64,000 nucleotides of DNA. It comes from Gigaspora margarita (taxonomy: Eukaryota > Glomeromycota > Glomeromycetes > Diversisporales > Gigasporaceae). The notes beneath the pieces were generated by a model, which worked only from the letters and a program-made list of their open reading frames with translations, did not search any database and was not told the DNA's origin. The position numbers and the translations under genes are program-made. Location of the stretch: contig WTPW01002066.1 in the NCBI GenBank assembly GCA_009809945.1, positions 8,253 to 72,252 of the forward strand, written 5' to 3'. Shown piece after piece: positions 45,814 through 57,269 of the stretch. How positions within the stretch are numbered: position 1 is the stretch's first letter; every line of letters begins with the position of its first letter.

Positions 45814-45990
45814 GCTATTTATCACCATTGGTGATCATCACCAGTGTTGCTATACCTCAAAAACGTTCTAAGCAAAAATGTTCAGGTCCCCAAAAAACCT
45901 TGTACGAAATAAATTTGGACCTTTATACCTAACCCTTAACATATACTATAACTTATAGTAAAGTGATGATCACAACTGGTGATATGTAGT
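45814..45990. mobile_element. MITE, TTTATCACC family
   Basis: CTATTTATCACCATTGGTGA and TGATCATCAC at the left pair with the inverted GTGATGATCACAACTGGTGA at the right. The interior includes ACGTTCTAAGCAAAAATGTT, which is found again at about 60190-60212. The ends are related to those of 11441-11753 and 50660-50966. Confidence 0.7.
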
Positions 45991-45999
45991 AATTTTTAT

Positions 46000-46731
46000 T
46001 AAAAGATTATTGACCAATCAAATCAAATGATTTATAAAGCAGGCGAAACTTGGCGAAACTTGGCAAAACTTAAGATAGTAAAAATCCTCCCTTCTAAGTA
46101 AATGCATGGGTTACTGATTATCTTTGATTGTTGTTGCACAGTGAATATGGACGTTCTTTCAAAGTTAGAAAAAATTTTTGCGGCGATTTTTTGTAAAATT
46201 TTACGTTCTCAAAAAGTACTTTAAACCGTATAAATAAGTTACCCGAGCAATTGATTTACATTAGCCAATCAGACGAAAGTCCTTCTATGAGCTTGGCACT
46301 TTGCCCTGTACACATTCGTGTCTACGTATAATAGCGTCAAGTATTTTTGTATCTATAAGCATACAGTAGGTATAGTCTATGTTAATAATATGCCTCGTAT
46401 AGTCATTTGCAAAACCTAAAATCTATTATAAATTTAGAAATACTTTTAAACTAACAATGTTATACAGTATAACGAAGTCTTTTTATTACTTTGTTTTTTA
46501 TTATAAATTTAAATTTTATAGTTAGCAAATAACATTTTATGTCTCTATTTATATAATATACAAATATTATTATGTGTTAATTAGAAAATTAATATTTGCC
46601 TATTAAATAAAAATAAAACAACTAAATTCAAAATAGATTTGTGTTTTATTAAATATGAAAATATATTAATTTGGATATTGTTAAATGATTAAACTGAAAA
46701 AAGAAACCAAATTGGCAAAGAAATAACTTTC
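46000..46731. other. Unique-looking stretch, nothing recognised
   Basis: A GGCGAAACTT word is repeated three times at 46045-46072. A CTTGGCACTTTGCCCTGTAC block near 46295 loosely resembles 45725-45765. No gene seen. Confidence 0.35.
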
Positions 46732-46816
46732 ACAAAAATTAATTATCTTGTGAACTATTGATCAAGCCATGTAATTCTGATCAATAGTTTGCAAGATAAT
46801 TAATTTCTTGTGAATA
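46732..46816. repeat. 85 bp hairpin
   Basis: CACAAAAATTAATTATCTTG and ACTATTGATCA pair with TGATCAATAGT and CAAGATAATTAATTTCTTGTG; loop about 13 bp. Confidence 0.7.
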
Positions 46817-47120
46817 TTAATTATTTGTCAATTTGTTCTTTTCTCAGCACTAAATCAAATAAATAAATGAATATAAAATGTTGTATAAAATTTATATAAT
46901 CATATTAATTTAATTTTTTGATTCTTATAACATAAAAATTTTACTAAAAAAAGGGTGTCGGCATCCAGATTTAATTTTGTCATCAAAAATTTCATATAAG
47001 TTTCTTGTTTTTAAAAGTAACTACCCTAATAGCAAATATATATGTAATTTTTTCTTAAATTTATAGGTATGAAAACTGAAAAAATTAACTTTCCTGGTCT
47101 AAAAAATATTTTATTGGTTA
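46817..47120. other. AT-rich stretch, nothing recognised
   Basis: No gene or strong repeat seen. Confidence 0.35.
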
Positions 47121-47326
47121 ATCTTTAGTATAGGTGTACATATAGAATTATTAAAAATTATAATATATAAAAATTAGCTATTTTGAACTAGATTAAGAAA
47201 ATTTATAATAATTAGAGTTAGGGTAAAGGTTAGAGTTTAAATTAGCTCAAAATAATTGGTTTTTATATATTATAATTTTATAATAATTCTATATACATAC
47301 CTATACTAAAGAAGAACCTGCAAATT
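47121..47326. mobile_element. Palindromic MITE, ~205 bp
   Basis: TCTTTAGTATAGGTGTACAT and ATAGAATTATTA..TTATAATATATAAAAA pair with the inverted right half ending ATACCTATACTAAAGA. A TTAGAGTTAGGGTAAAGG segment forms the loop. Confidence 0.7.
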
Positions 47327-47392
47327 TTAAAGTGACACATTTGTCAGCTTTTAATTTTTAATTGCAAAATTTATATTTTTTTTTTAGAATAA

Positions 47393-47662
47393 TACCGTAA
47401 ACTGCCGTATACAAGACCCCCTCAGGTATCAGACCCCCTATGAACTAGACCCGGGTGTGAATCTCAAAATCTACAATAACCAAATGCGGTTTTTTTAAAA
47501 TATCTAGGCTGCCCACTATGAATGAAAAATATGCATGCTATTTAAAATTTTCCTTCTAATGGTACAAACTCTCCACCATGTACTAGACTCGGGGTCTAAT
47601 ATTAGGTTTTAATATTGGTGGGGTGTAAGAGACCCGGGTCTTTTATACGGCAGTTTACGGTA
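47393..47662. mobile_element. TA-CCGTA MITE, member 2 (AACTGCCGTATA type)
   Basis: The ends TACCGTAAACTGCCGTATAC and the inverted TATACGGCAGTTTACGGTA. Internal GACCCCCTC, TAGACCCGGGTGTG and GAGACCCGGGTCTT boxes. TA at both ends. Confidence 0.85.
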
Positions 47663-48200
47663 CTAAAGCATTCCTTAGGTCTTAATATCATATATAATTT
47701 TACTACTAAAATTTAGAGTTAAAATATTAAGGTAAGGGCTGGTATTAGGGGTAAAAATTGAGTTAGTATATGGTTTTTGAAGTGATCTGAATATTTTATT
47801 TAGGACAATGAACATTAATTATTTAGCCAACTTTTGAGATACATAGTAGCAACTGCAGTATTGATACCACATGTGTGCTTTAATAAATCCATTTGTTTTT
47901 TTTTATCTAGACAATTTTTTTTCAAAAAAGATTCATAATAAACAGCTTATAAAATTTTGAAATGAAACTTTGCAAAAACTGATGTGGCTGAATTATGAAA
48001 ACAATTATTTAATTTATATAACCTAATAAAAAATATTTTTTAAAAGATGATTTCTATTTGTATACTATGTATCATACATTGATATCTCAAAATCCTGATT
48101 ATATAATCACTTATAAAGTTCTGGAGTTCTAACAAAAATTATTCCATGCAAATTTTAGTATAAACTATAAACCCCTCCAGATCTAAAGCTACACTCATCC
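47663..48200. other. AT-rich stretch, nothing recognised
   Basis: No gene or strong repeat seen. Confidence 0.35.
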
Positions 48201-48486
48201 AGGACCCTGGTCATCTAGTACAGAGGTCATATATTATGCATTTCAGCAAAAACCCCTGAAATTTGAGAAGCAAAAAAAAAGTTTTTGGCAATTATCTTGG
48301 CATCCAGTGATCCAATTTGAATGAACTTTTTTTTTAAAATGAAGCTCACAGTGAGCGCATCTAACAAAAAAAGTTCATTCAATTCTGATCACTGGATCAA
48401 AAGTTATTTAAAAATGTAGTTTTGTTGTTTTTAGCAAATTGGATCAAAATTGTCCAAAACCCAGTTATGACCTATGTGAGGGTCCT
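48201..48486. mobile_element. AGGACCCT-ended hAT-like MITE
   Basis: AGGACCCTGGTCATCTAGTA with AGAGGTCAT at the left and, inverted, ATGACCTATGTGAGGGTCCT at the right. The flanks ACTCATCC and ACTTACCC match at 6 of 8. An inner palindrome (AGTGATCCAATTTGAATGAA / TTCATTCAATTCTGATCACT) surrounds GCTCACAGTGAGC. Confidence 0.7.
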
Positions 48487-49167
48487 ACTTACCCTAACCT
48501 TAAGCTATACTAATTTTTCGTTTTATAATTTGAATGTTACACGAATTGTAAATCAATAAACTAGTATATGTGTATGTACACTATGTACGGTAATTTAAGA
48601 AATTTTCTTTTTAAAATTTATAATAAAATATTTTAATAATTATTTAATTAAATTTATTTATATACTTACAAAATTTAAATAAGAATTTTTCATTTATTGT
48701 AAAACTCGCCTATGGTGGTTTGCACATATAATATGTTTATTATTATTTTTTTAAATCTATTATTAAAATTTTAACTGTCTGTCCGGAATAAAATGATTGG
48801 TCAATTTCGGACTCGTAATCTATGTAACCAATCGAATGACCAAATTCAGGGGCCATCTAAAGCGGAGCGACATCTGATCAATCAAATTATAGAATTTTGA
48901 TGATCTTCGACAAAGCAAACATGCATATACTGTCAATACAAATGCTGAAATTTGATCAAAAACACATAATGATGCGTACAGCTCAATTTAAGTTATCGTG
49001 ATCTGGTTTGAATGCTGACTTATATCATTTAAAAGAAAAAAATAACATGTATTTATTATTTCCGACTGATGGACTATCATAAATTAGAATGCCAAGAGAT
49101 AATGAGACTTCGAACTTTCAATTTTATCACTTATAATTTACAGGATTTGGCTCTCTTAAAACTGATA
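48487..49167. other. Mixed stretch, one lone element end
   Basis: GGGGCCATCTAAAGCGGAGC at about 48850 is a terminus like those at 36819 and 37478; no partner is found. Otherwise nothing recognised. Confidence 0.35.
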
Positions 49168-49890
49168 GCAACATATATGATACGTAATCACAATTAATAA
49201 TGACACATATTTTTCACGAGCCGAATCTGATAAATAATAAATAAGATTGAAAGCCTGAAGTCACTTTTTTTTTTCTCTTGGCGTTATTCCGTATTTCAGG
49301 CACATTTCGGGTTCATTAGCTTACTTTCAATATTTTTTTTCTGCGCACTTTTTTTTTATTCTTTCATACTACATATTATATCGTTTATCATCATTTTATC
49401 ATAGTCCTGAAAAAAGCAAGAATTCCAATATGGTATGATCATCATATGATTTACGACGTATCGAGTTACTTATATGATCGACTATTTTCTCATTTTTCTC
49501 ATATATTTTGAATAGGATAACGTTCTAAATTAAATTTAATAATTAATGCATTCAATTTTATCATGACAAAACGCACTGACAAAAAATTTAGCGAACAATA
49601 AAATTGATTAATTAATCATTGAGTGATTGATCATCATCTCTAATTTAATCGCATAAAATTTGCTTCTGCATAGGTAGAATAATGTTAGTGTAGAGTTTTG
49701 ATGTGTTTTTGTTTGATTTTATGTTACACGGCTTTTAAATTTTATTTGACCAAATAGTGAAATTTTTAAATTGGTGACTCTAGGTTTGTATGATGTTGAT
49801 TTAGCCCAAAGTTTCGAACTGATATTAAAACCAGTTAGGTTAAACCGTTAAACGAACGGATAATTTTTTTTAGACAGCTTCAAATAAACA
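49168..49890. repeat. Longer dispersed repeat, copy 2 of 3
   Basis: Shares with 42830-43620 the blocks ATATGATACGTAATCACAAT, CTGATAAATAATAAATAAGA, TTGGCGTTATTCCG with CACATTTCGGGTTCATTAGC, and AATTCCAATATGGTATGATC followed by GATTTACGACGTATCGAGTT. It also shares, towards its end, GGTTAAACCGTTAAACG before a GACAGCTTCAAAT block. It lacks the MITE found in copy 1. Confidence 0.6.
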
Positions 49891-50149
49891 ATAATTGAAG
49901 CTAAAATGAGTATAATAAGGTAGTCGCACCACTATATCATGCAAAATCAGGAACGTAAAGTATGAATAATAATAACTTATACATCATCTATAGTATTAAA
50001 TTTTATTCATGTAATTCTCTGACGATCTTATTTAACCTAAAAAGAAACACCGACTGTAAATTAATGCCAATCCTTCCCGATTTGAACTCCCAAAAAAGAA
50101 ATATCAATTACAGTATTATGTCAAGAAAAGTTTATTGCAGGATTTTAAT

Positions 50150-50620
50150 CTAACTTATTACTCGCCAATTAGTTAAAAGATAAACTTGAAAGTCCACAAA
50201 CTCATTTTCTCTTGGTAGCACTCAAATAATTTCTATACATTTTAGGTTATTACATTTAATTTTATTATTCCTCCAATTAAGAAAGATAACATCTTACCTT
50301 TCCTTATTGATTTTATTTTAATTCAAATTAACTATCTATCAATATTGTCGTTAATAACTTTTACGATCATTTTTCCGTGTAATTCATGACATATCAAATT
50401 ACATTTGAAATATGGAGATGAAAAAATTTGATCCATATATTTAAGAAATGTCATAGGTAAGCAGATTGTCATTAAGAGTTGAGCTGCACAAAATTTACTC
50501 ATAGTTTAAGCTAAATGGTATTAAAGCCAATTGGGTTAACTGTAAGGTGCAATTAAACGATTAATTGTTAAAAAAAAATTTTTCAATTCCTAATTTTAAA
50601 AAAAAAAGAAAAAAAAAGAT
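50150..50620. repeat. Longer dispersed repeat, copy 3 of 3 (most decayed)
   Basis: Shares the GAAAGTCCACAAACTCATTT and TCTCTTGGTAGCACTCAAAT-like block and the end block TTGGGTTAACTG..CAATTAAACGATTAATTGTT plus an A-run with copies 1 and 2. Lower identity and shorter. Confidence 0.5.
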
Positions 50621-50659
50621 AATTAAAATTAAATAAAAACTTTTAAAATAAAGGATTTT

Positions 50660-50966
50660 ATAATTTTTCGCCTATGCGATGTATCGCCACCTATAAGATC
50701 ATGTGTGACGTGAAATCAAAACAAGCAAGATAACACGATTTTTTCATTAGTTAGGGTTAGGGTGAGGTGAGGGTAGTGTGTAGGCGAAAAGAGGAGGTTT
50801 ATAGAAAAATTTTGTAAGGAATTTTTTTTTGATAGAATATAAAAATGGTTTCGTAGTCAAAATTTTGGGTTACAGGCAATTTTTTAAAAAGACCATATTT
50901 TGTTTCGATTTCACGTTACACCTGATCTTGCACTCTCGTTTGTCTATCAGGGAGGTGATAAATTAC
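50660..50966. mobile_element. MITE, relative of 11441-11753
   Basis: The ends TAATTTTTCGCCT and, inverted, TGTAATTTATCACCTCCC are imperfect. Inside, in the same order as at 11441-11753: AAGATCATGTGTGACGTGAA with ATCAAAACAAG, a TTAGGGTTAGGGTGAGGTGA block, AAATTTTGTAAGGAATTTTT, and CACGTTACACCTGATC at the other arm. Noncoding. Confidence 0.65.
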
Positions 50967-51374
50967 AATGTCCTAAAATAAAATAATATAAAAAAAAATA
51001 TGACTAAAAAAATTAAGTCGAACAAGGATATTTGGACGCGCCTAACTAATAGTTTCCTAGGTTTTATAATTTTGTATATAAAAATTTTTATCTCAAAAAT
51101 TTTATGTTAGAGTTGGTATTTAGAGTAGATTTAAAATATGGGAAGAGTTTTCGACAGTAGTCCATTTTTACTTAGAGTATTATGCACCTATTAATTATCT
51201 AGATTTTGAGATAATGTATACATAGGTATATATGCGTTTTAATAAAAAGTGAAAATGCTTTATCAATTTAATTAAATGATTATATATTTAAATTTTAAAA
51301 ACTTTTAATATGGCTGCTATTTTAGTAATTTATTTTTTTCTTTTTAATAGTAAACAAAGGTCGTATAAGTATAC
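50967..51374. other. AT-rich stretch, nothing recognised
   Basis: No gene seen. Confidence 0.35.
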
Positions 51375-51490
51375 ATTATTGGGCAAAAATTGTTGAATAA
51401 CGGCAATTTGGCAAATGAGCACGTGCCGCAAAGCGGCACGTGTGCCAATCCTTTGTCAAATTACCGTATTCGACAATTTGCCAAATAATG
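51375..51490. mobile_element. 116 bp MITE with CATTATTGGGCAAA ends
   Basis: CATTATTGGGCAAAAATTGT and, inverted, CATTATTTGGCAAATTGTCG. The centre is a GC-rich hairpin GCACGTGCCGC-AAA-GCGGCACGTG. It abuts the next MITE with only two bases between. Confidence 0.8.
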
Positions 51491-51492
51491 GT

Positions 51493-51620
51493 GTTATCCG
51501 GCAATTTATGATCATGATTGGTAGGGAGTCACTCACTGAGTTTAATTTGAATACGTTGTAACACATGAAAAAAATAACGCCAAGAAATTTTTTCATGATC
51601 ATATGGGTTTGCCGGATAAC
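51493..51620. mobile_element. 128 bp MITE with GTTATCCGGCAA ends
   Basis: GTTATCCGGCAATTTATGAT and ATGAT pair with the inverted right end (ATCATATGGGTTTGCCGGATAAC). The pairing breaks in the middle (GGGAGTCACTCACTGAG). Confidence 0.75.
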
Positions 51621-52067
51621 AAGTGTTATACGCCAAATGGACTCAATGTGATTTATTTGTTATAAAAATAAATCCGCTATTGAATGTTCCGCATCCAATA
51701 ACAGCGTATCTGGCTTTGAATTTAATGTGCTTGATGGAAAAAAAAAACGGTTTAAACAGTTTTTTAAAGTTTTTAAAACATTTTAGGAAACTTTTTAAAA
51801 CATTGGCGCTGAGGCTAAAATTTAGTTAGGAATAAAATGCCGATTCACCAAGTTTCGTAGAGATAACTTTTAAAGAAAAAATATTCATTTTATAAACTTT
51901 CGTTTATTATATAATTACAAGAAATGCATAATTACTTAATTCAGATTTAACTATTTATATATATATATATACTTTATTTTTTTTACTTTGTATGCTCTTT
52001 CTAATTTAATGCATGATTATAAATTTAATTTTCGTCATCTTCGAAAAGTTTGCCAGAGTGGCACCCA

Positions 52068-52263
52068 AAGCTCGCTAATGGTCGATGTTGCACTATCGCA
52101 GTATCCAATTCACCATTTTTTGTCAGATAATCAAAATCATCCTTATAATCATCTAATATTATCCTGTTTAATACTGGACGATGATAAAGATGATTTTGAT
52201 TATCTGACCAAACGGAGAATTAGATGCTGCGACAGTGTGATGTCGATCATTGGCGAACTTTAG
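52068..52263. repeat. ~195 bp palindrome inside the hAT derivative
   Basis: AGCTCGCTAATGGTCGATGT, ACTATCGCAGTATCCAATTC and TCAGATAATCAAAATCATC pair with the inverted right half. The 91-residue frame over 51988-52263 is explained by the palindrome and I do not call it a gene. Confidence 0.7.
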
Positions 52264-52615
52264 GGGGCAAACTCATCTTCGAACCAACCATCAATCTCAA
52301 TTCCTTTTTAAATTCTCAAATTCTGATAGACTGCAACAAGTTTTTTTACTCGTTCATTATCTAGACGTGCACGATGTTTATTATGAATAAACCCAAAGTT
52401 AGGCGCAAGTTCAACCACGAAAAGAAGTTTATTTGAAAAATTCGAAGCTTCTGGCATCTATATAAGTGATCCTTTAATCGAGCGATTAAACCCACAAAGT
52501 CTTCTCCACAGTAGTTACACTTTTGGTGAGGTGTAGTTCGACCAAGTTTGTTAGTTTCCGTAACTTTTGTAAAGTTCAAGCGAATTTCTTTTAATAGAAG
52601 TATCCCACGAAGCAT
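52262..52615 (-). pseudogene. hAT transposase remnant: BED finger joined to dimerisation tail
   Basis: From ATG at 52615 the frame reads 84 codons. KLGRTTPHQKCNYCGEDF and LIARLKDHLYRC form a BED-type zinc finger (C-x2-C near residues 33-36, then H-x4-C). The frame is lost near 52450. In the next frame ELAPNFGFIHNKHRARL is followed by NERVKKLVAVYQNLRI, a stop, then KGIEIDGWFEDEFAP and TAA at 52262. NERVxKLVxVYxNLR is the hallmark of the hAT C-terminal dimerisation region. The DDE catalytic part (several hundred residues) is missing, so this is a transposase reduced to its two ends, either by deletion or (less likely) spliced as a short gene. Confidence 0.75.
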
Positions 52616-52935
52616 GATTGTTTATACTTTTATATTTTAAGAGATAACAATAAAGTTGTATTTTGACGAACAAATAAATACTATCCATTGTTACGTATTA
52701 TGATTACGTCAGAATATTAAATCTTTTAAAACGTTTTTAAATCAAATAATCATGATTTTTAACATTACGTTTTAAACCATTTTCCATCCCTACCTGAGGT
52801 CACATTAAAATCAAAGCCAGATACTTTTATTTTTCATCCAAAATGATCATCCAGTGATCTTTCGGTCACAGTATTCTCATTTCTTCTGCCAAATAAACCT
52901 GTTATTGGATGCTACACATCCAATAACTATTTATT

Positions 52936-53198
52936 ATAAGTTTTAAATTAAATTTTTGTTGCCTTTTTTTTATTCAAAGTTTTTTTTAAATAAATTTTAT
53001 AATATTTCTATTTTGATAAATATTTTAATATTAAGTAAAAACATTCAAAATCCATCTAATCTAGTAAGAAAAATATTAAAAAAAAAAAAAAAATCAAAGA
53101 TATTAAACTCTATTTAATGCCTAATATTATCTAATCCGATCAAGAGATAATCCAAAATAAGATTCAAGATAAAGTGACAATCATATGATTTTTGCTGG
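52936..53198. other. AT-rich spacer
   Basis: No gene seen; poly-A run near 53078-53093. Confidence 0.35.
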
Positions 53199-53409
53199 TA
53201 CCGTACAGCGCGGACTATAGTACCCCCCCATATCAAAGTACCCTCCTCAAAAAAATTATATGGTGGAATATAAAATACCCGGGGGGTATATCATATGTAA
53301 AAAAATTTTTCATATGAAAAATCGCTTAGTATAGTACCCGGGTACTAACTTGGAATTCTGCCCGTGGAATGTAACGTACCCGGGGTACTATAGTCCGCGC
53401 TGTACGGTA
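53199..53409. mobile_element. TA-CCGTA MITE, member 3 (CAGCGCGGACTATAG type)
   Basis: TACCGTACAGCGCGGACTAT and its perfect inverted partner (at least 28 bp including AGTACCCC). Internal ATACCCGGGGGGTATA, AGTACCCGGGTACT and GTACCCGGGGTACT boxes. TA at both ends. Confidence 0.9.
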
Positions 53410-53822
53410 TATAAAAACTAATTCAACAAAGCTATTGTCATATCCAGATTTGTTAATTCTGCAATATAATAATATTAAAGCATAAATATATTTAAATGAA
53501 TGTTTATTACGATTAAATTGAATGCAAATTGCCCCAAATTATTATTATTGTTGCTAATAATGGTAATGTATTTAAATAGATCATAAATCTAACATAAATA
53601 TAAAGATAACCACATGAATTTATAGAAAATTAAAAGCAAATTATAACGTCACTTTAGTATATTGTCACGCGGACTATAGATTATAAAAAGCTGAATATCG
53701 CATCTGTTATAGATTTATAATGCTTAACGTAATAGAGGATCTCTTACACTTCAACAATTACTTTAAGGAAACTGTTTTACCGAAAAATTGTGAAACAAAA
53801 TGATCATAACATTAGAATAAAA
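53410..53822. other. AT-rich stretch, nothing recognised
   Basis: No gene or strong repeat seen. Confidence 0.35.
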
Positions 53823-53837
53823 TTAGAAACCACTATT

Positions 53838-53955
53838 GTGGTGTGTGAGTGTGTGTGTGAATGTGTGTGGAATCGCAATGATTATAGGAAAGTACATAAT
53901 TGGCATAGTAGCATAGAGAAGATAAGAATTTTGTGTTAAGCTATAAATAAACCGT

Positions 53956-54008
<53 letters not shown>

Positions 54009-54155
54009 TTGTGCATTATCAAAATATACAATCTCTTGTTCAAATAGATAACGGAAATATACAAATCTTTGTTCGAAAAAGATAATAGAAATATACAAAT
54101 CATTGTGCTAAAGAGATAGTCGAAATATACAAATTTCTTGTATCGAAATTTACAG
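53838..54155. repeat. Low-complexity block: TG repeat, 51-T run, 38 bp tandem repeat
   Basis: A GTGTGTG microsatellite at 53838-53870 and an uninterrupted run of 51 T at 53957-54007. Four tandem units of about 38 bp (CAAATAGATAACGGAAATAT plus ACAAATCTTTGTT) follow at 54025-54155. On the minus strand the block lies downstream of the Zn2Cys6 gene. The 91-residue minus frame containing a poly-Lys tract is a product of these repeats. Confidence 0.8.
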
Positions 54156-54199
54156 AAGAAAATAAACGGGCATCGAACGTTTAAAATAAAATTTAACGG

Positions 54200-54538
54200 T
54201 CACCGTATGATGCAACCAGGATGACAAAAATGCTTCTCGTTATTTTTTTGTGGGCATGGTTCATTACTTGTAGCATTTAAAATTGCAATTGTTTCAGCTA
54301 GAGAATTGAATAATTGACGACGTGGACGTGGCCCTCGTTTTTTTGGTACTCTAAAGAAAGTACATACTTCTTTTCTTTGAGAACATCTGAAGCACATAGA
54401 TTCGTTAGGAATGCGAGTACACCTAGTTTTCGCGTGTCTGCAAGAATCACATGCCATTGTCGCGTTGCGACGTTTTACAGTGGAATGAACTTTATGCATT
54501 TTTGACGAATTACGTATGTTGTCAAGTATATAAGGCAT
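54200..54538 (-). CDS. Short Zn(II)2Cys6 zinc-cluster protein, 112 residues
   Basis: An open frame of 112 codons with a clear fungal Zn(II)2Cys6 DNA-binding domain: Cys30, Cys33, Cys40, Cys49, Cys52 and Cys59 in C-x2-C-x6-C-x8-C-x2-C-x6-C spacing (ACDSCRHAKTRC, then MCFRCSQRKEVC). A basic tail KKRGPRPRR (66-74) follows, in the place of the linker. Such domains bind CGG-containing sites as transcription regulators in the nucleus. The usual coiled-coil dimerisation region and large middle-homology region are absent. Instead the protein ends with a Cys/His-rich CHPGC tail. The start could be Met1, Met14 or Met28; all keep the domain. No introns are needed. It is the only gene in the window without visible decay. 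It may be a small regulator, the first exon of a longer gene, or a fragment. Confidence 0.75.
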   Translation of the reverse strand: MPYILDNIRNSSKMHKVHSTVKRRNATMACDSCRHAKTRCTRIPNESMCFRCSQRKEVCTFFRVPKKRGPRPRRQLFNSLAETIAILNATSNEPCPQKNNEKHFCHPGCIIR

Positions 54539-56368
54539 AGTTTTTGTATGTAAGAAAATGTAAAAAATATATGAAATCTTGGACCTTGAAAGCCAAAGAA
54601 CAAAATATTTGAAGAATGTTTATATTTATAAAATATCAGGCTAATATACTCACATACTATTATATTGTATTAATTTATAATTTCTCTGTCATAATATTTG
54701 AACGTAATTTAGTTAGGCCCCTTAAATTTATTAATGGCAGATCAGTGGGAAATAAACTGAATTAGGGGAAGTATAATGTTTTGCTATAAATGTCTGCAAA
54801 AAAAGAAAAAATACTTGCTTTTCCTTAAATTACCAACCAAAATGAAACAAAACCATCAAGTATTGATTCACTTGTTTAACATTATATAATGATATTACAA
54901 TTTTCTTATTTAAATTCTAATCTAATCTAATCGGTCGTTGATGTTAATCGATGAAAATAATTAAGGGAATTAAGTGCATAATGCTGTAATGCAAGAAATT
55001 TTGTATTATTGCTTTTCGTATTTTCACCACGTGTAGGATCAACTTTAATTATAATTCTTATGACAAATTTGAAATATGGTTATTATATTGATAAAATTAT
55101 AGCCTGATCATCCCTGATCAAGTTTAGAACCAATAAAATATATGCGATAATATTTTGATTGGTACGTGCCCATGACTTTAAATTCTTGTATATGAAAACG
55201 TCGCTAACCCGAACTAGCTTTCGTACTATGCATTCTAGAAAGTTCTTCTACTCCTTTCCATGGAATATTTTGTTTTTTTATTTTTTTTAAATATTTTTTA
55301 CTATGAAATGAGTGTAAGAATACTGTATATAGAAATGTATAAACGAATTACCTACTTGGTTTCCCAATTATGAAAGACAGACCGACAAGTGAGGTGATCA
55401 AGCAAGTGTGCTCTAACGTTATGTAGCAAAACAATATTTACACGTGGTGGAAATCAAGGACATCAAATTTATATAATAAAAATTTGTAAATTATATATGA
55501 ATGCTGCCGGGGAGAATGTCCCTTCGAACTTTTATGTATATTATTAAAATAATATACTTGAAAGTACATATGTGATATATGTAAAATATTCATTTTTATT
55601 GCTGATTAAAAATAAAATCGAAATTAATGTGCTTATTAAAGCCAATAAAAAAGAATATTAAAAAAAAATAAATAAATAAGATCAAATTTCAAAAAAAAAA
55701 AAAAAAAAAAAAAAGTACGCTTAACTAAATGAAGTCAACAATCTTATTAAATAAAATCTTTTTTCCTTATCGATAAACCTTAAGAACAAATAACATCCGA
55801 GTCTTATGTGAGAAAAACTATAATATTCAATTCACGTGACTTGAACTGTACGTACGTACGTACCATGCGTCACTCTTTTCCAACGATCTGCCTAAGATTA
55901 AAGAGACGTTTAGTAGGTTTAATGCAAGCATAAACTTTGGTAAGTAGGTATTATGCAAGCATAAACTATATATAATCTATCAACTATAGAACTAGATAGT
56001 TCCAGACGACCGGACGATCTAAGGATGAGATCATCTAGAATTAATAAAAGGTTATATGCTTTAATAGCGATCTTACTGCAGCCACTGTAGAAGATCCGGA
56101 AAACTGCTTATTTTTGATGTATAATTCACTTTCGTAAAACGGTCATTTCTATAATAAGGGGCAAAGTCCGAAAGACCGGTGTTGAATAAACTTTCCTATG
56201 ATATTAGGCAACGGAGATAAAGATAAGGTTCAGTATTCATCCTTGCATGCATCACCAAAATTAGTGCTATTTTTCAATGGCCCATTTCATATTTCAAACA
56301 GTACACCTTTTTTTCTTTATTAACGATCCAATTGATGATCTCTTCGCAACAAAAAAAAAAAAAAAATA

Positions 56369-56399
<31 letters not shown>

Positions 56400-57229
56400 G
56401 TTGAATCATCAGTTTAATTACTAATTAGGTATTATTTAATTGGTTGCGCAACTAATCTATTCACATTATAACACATGAACCTGCATGTGTATGCATAAAA
56501 TTATCTACGAGTGCTGCAAAAGAATTCGTCCTAAATTTTCATGATAATTATTTAAATGAGCCATATAGATTGTAATTTTAGCCCAAGCCTTAATGGCGAT
56601 CTAAGAATGTTGTGGTAACATCTTACGTTATATCTCTTGTACATATCCAGTTTTGATCTGACATGGTGATTTCGATTTTATTATTATTATTATTATTATT
56701 TAGAATAATGACTAAAAAAAATGTGTCCGTATATTAACCACAGTAGACGGTATAGGGTCAAAATCAAGAAAATGGTCGATCTACATCCAAAATTGAAACT
56801 TTACTAATCTAAATTATGTTTAAACTTATCAGAAATATAGTGAAATGCCAAGAACGTAGTGAATGTGATGAACATAATGAATGACGCATATCAGTAATAA
56901 AAGTATCTGAACTGTTGGGTATTAGCTGAAACTTCTTTCTCCTTGTTCACATACGGATCAAGATATTTTGATTAATACCTCGTGATCTTGTAGTGATTGG
57001 AATATTATACTGTTAATTGAAGAGTAAACTGTTATCAGATTTGTATAGAATCTAACTTCTAAATTTGAATAATATATAAACTAAATACTATGCCTTTCTT
57101 TGATTTAAGTTTATTCAATTTAACTTATTAAATCTTTTATATTAGAAGCGGAGGTAGTTTATTCAGGAAAGAAAATGATAAAGTTCATTATTTAGTCAGC
57201 TCAATCATATCTTATTGCCATGAATTTTT

Positions 57230-57269
<40 letters not shown>

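Larger units (their letters stand above)
51670..52935. mobile_element. Internally deleted hAT element with transposase remnants
   Basis: Left CATCCAATAACAGCG followed by TATCTGGCTTTGAATTTAAT, and right (inverted) CATCCAATAACAGG, later TATCTGGCTTTGATTTTAAT and GACCTC, are terminal repeats. The right one carries about 70 extra bases (TTTGGCAGAAGAAATGAGAA and onward), perhaps another insertion. Both sides continue with GGAAAA..GGTTTAAAAC. Between them lie a palindrome (52068-52263) and the BED/hATC pseudogene. The exact outer ends and target duplication are not certain. Confidence 0.6.

Noticed and set aside
51988..52263. A 91-residue protein
   Set aside because: The frame lies over a palindrome whose arms explain the open reading frame; no domain is recognisable.
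53823..54098. A protein with a poly-Lys tract
   Set aside because: Produced by a 51-T run and a 38 bp tandem repeat.
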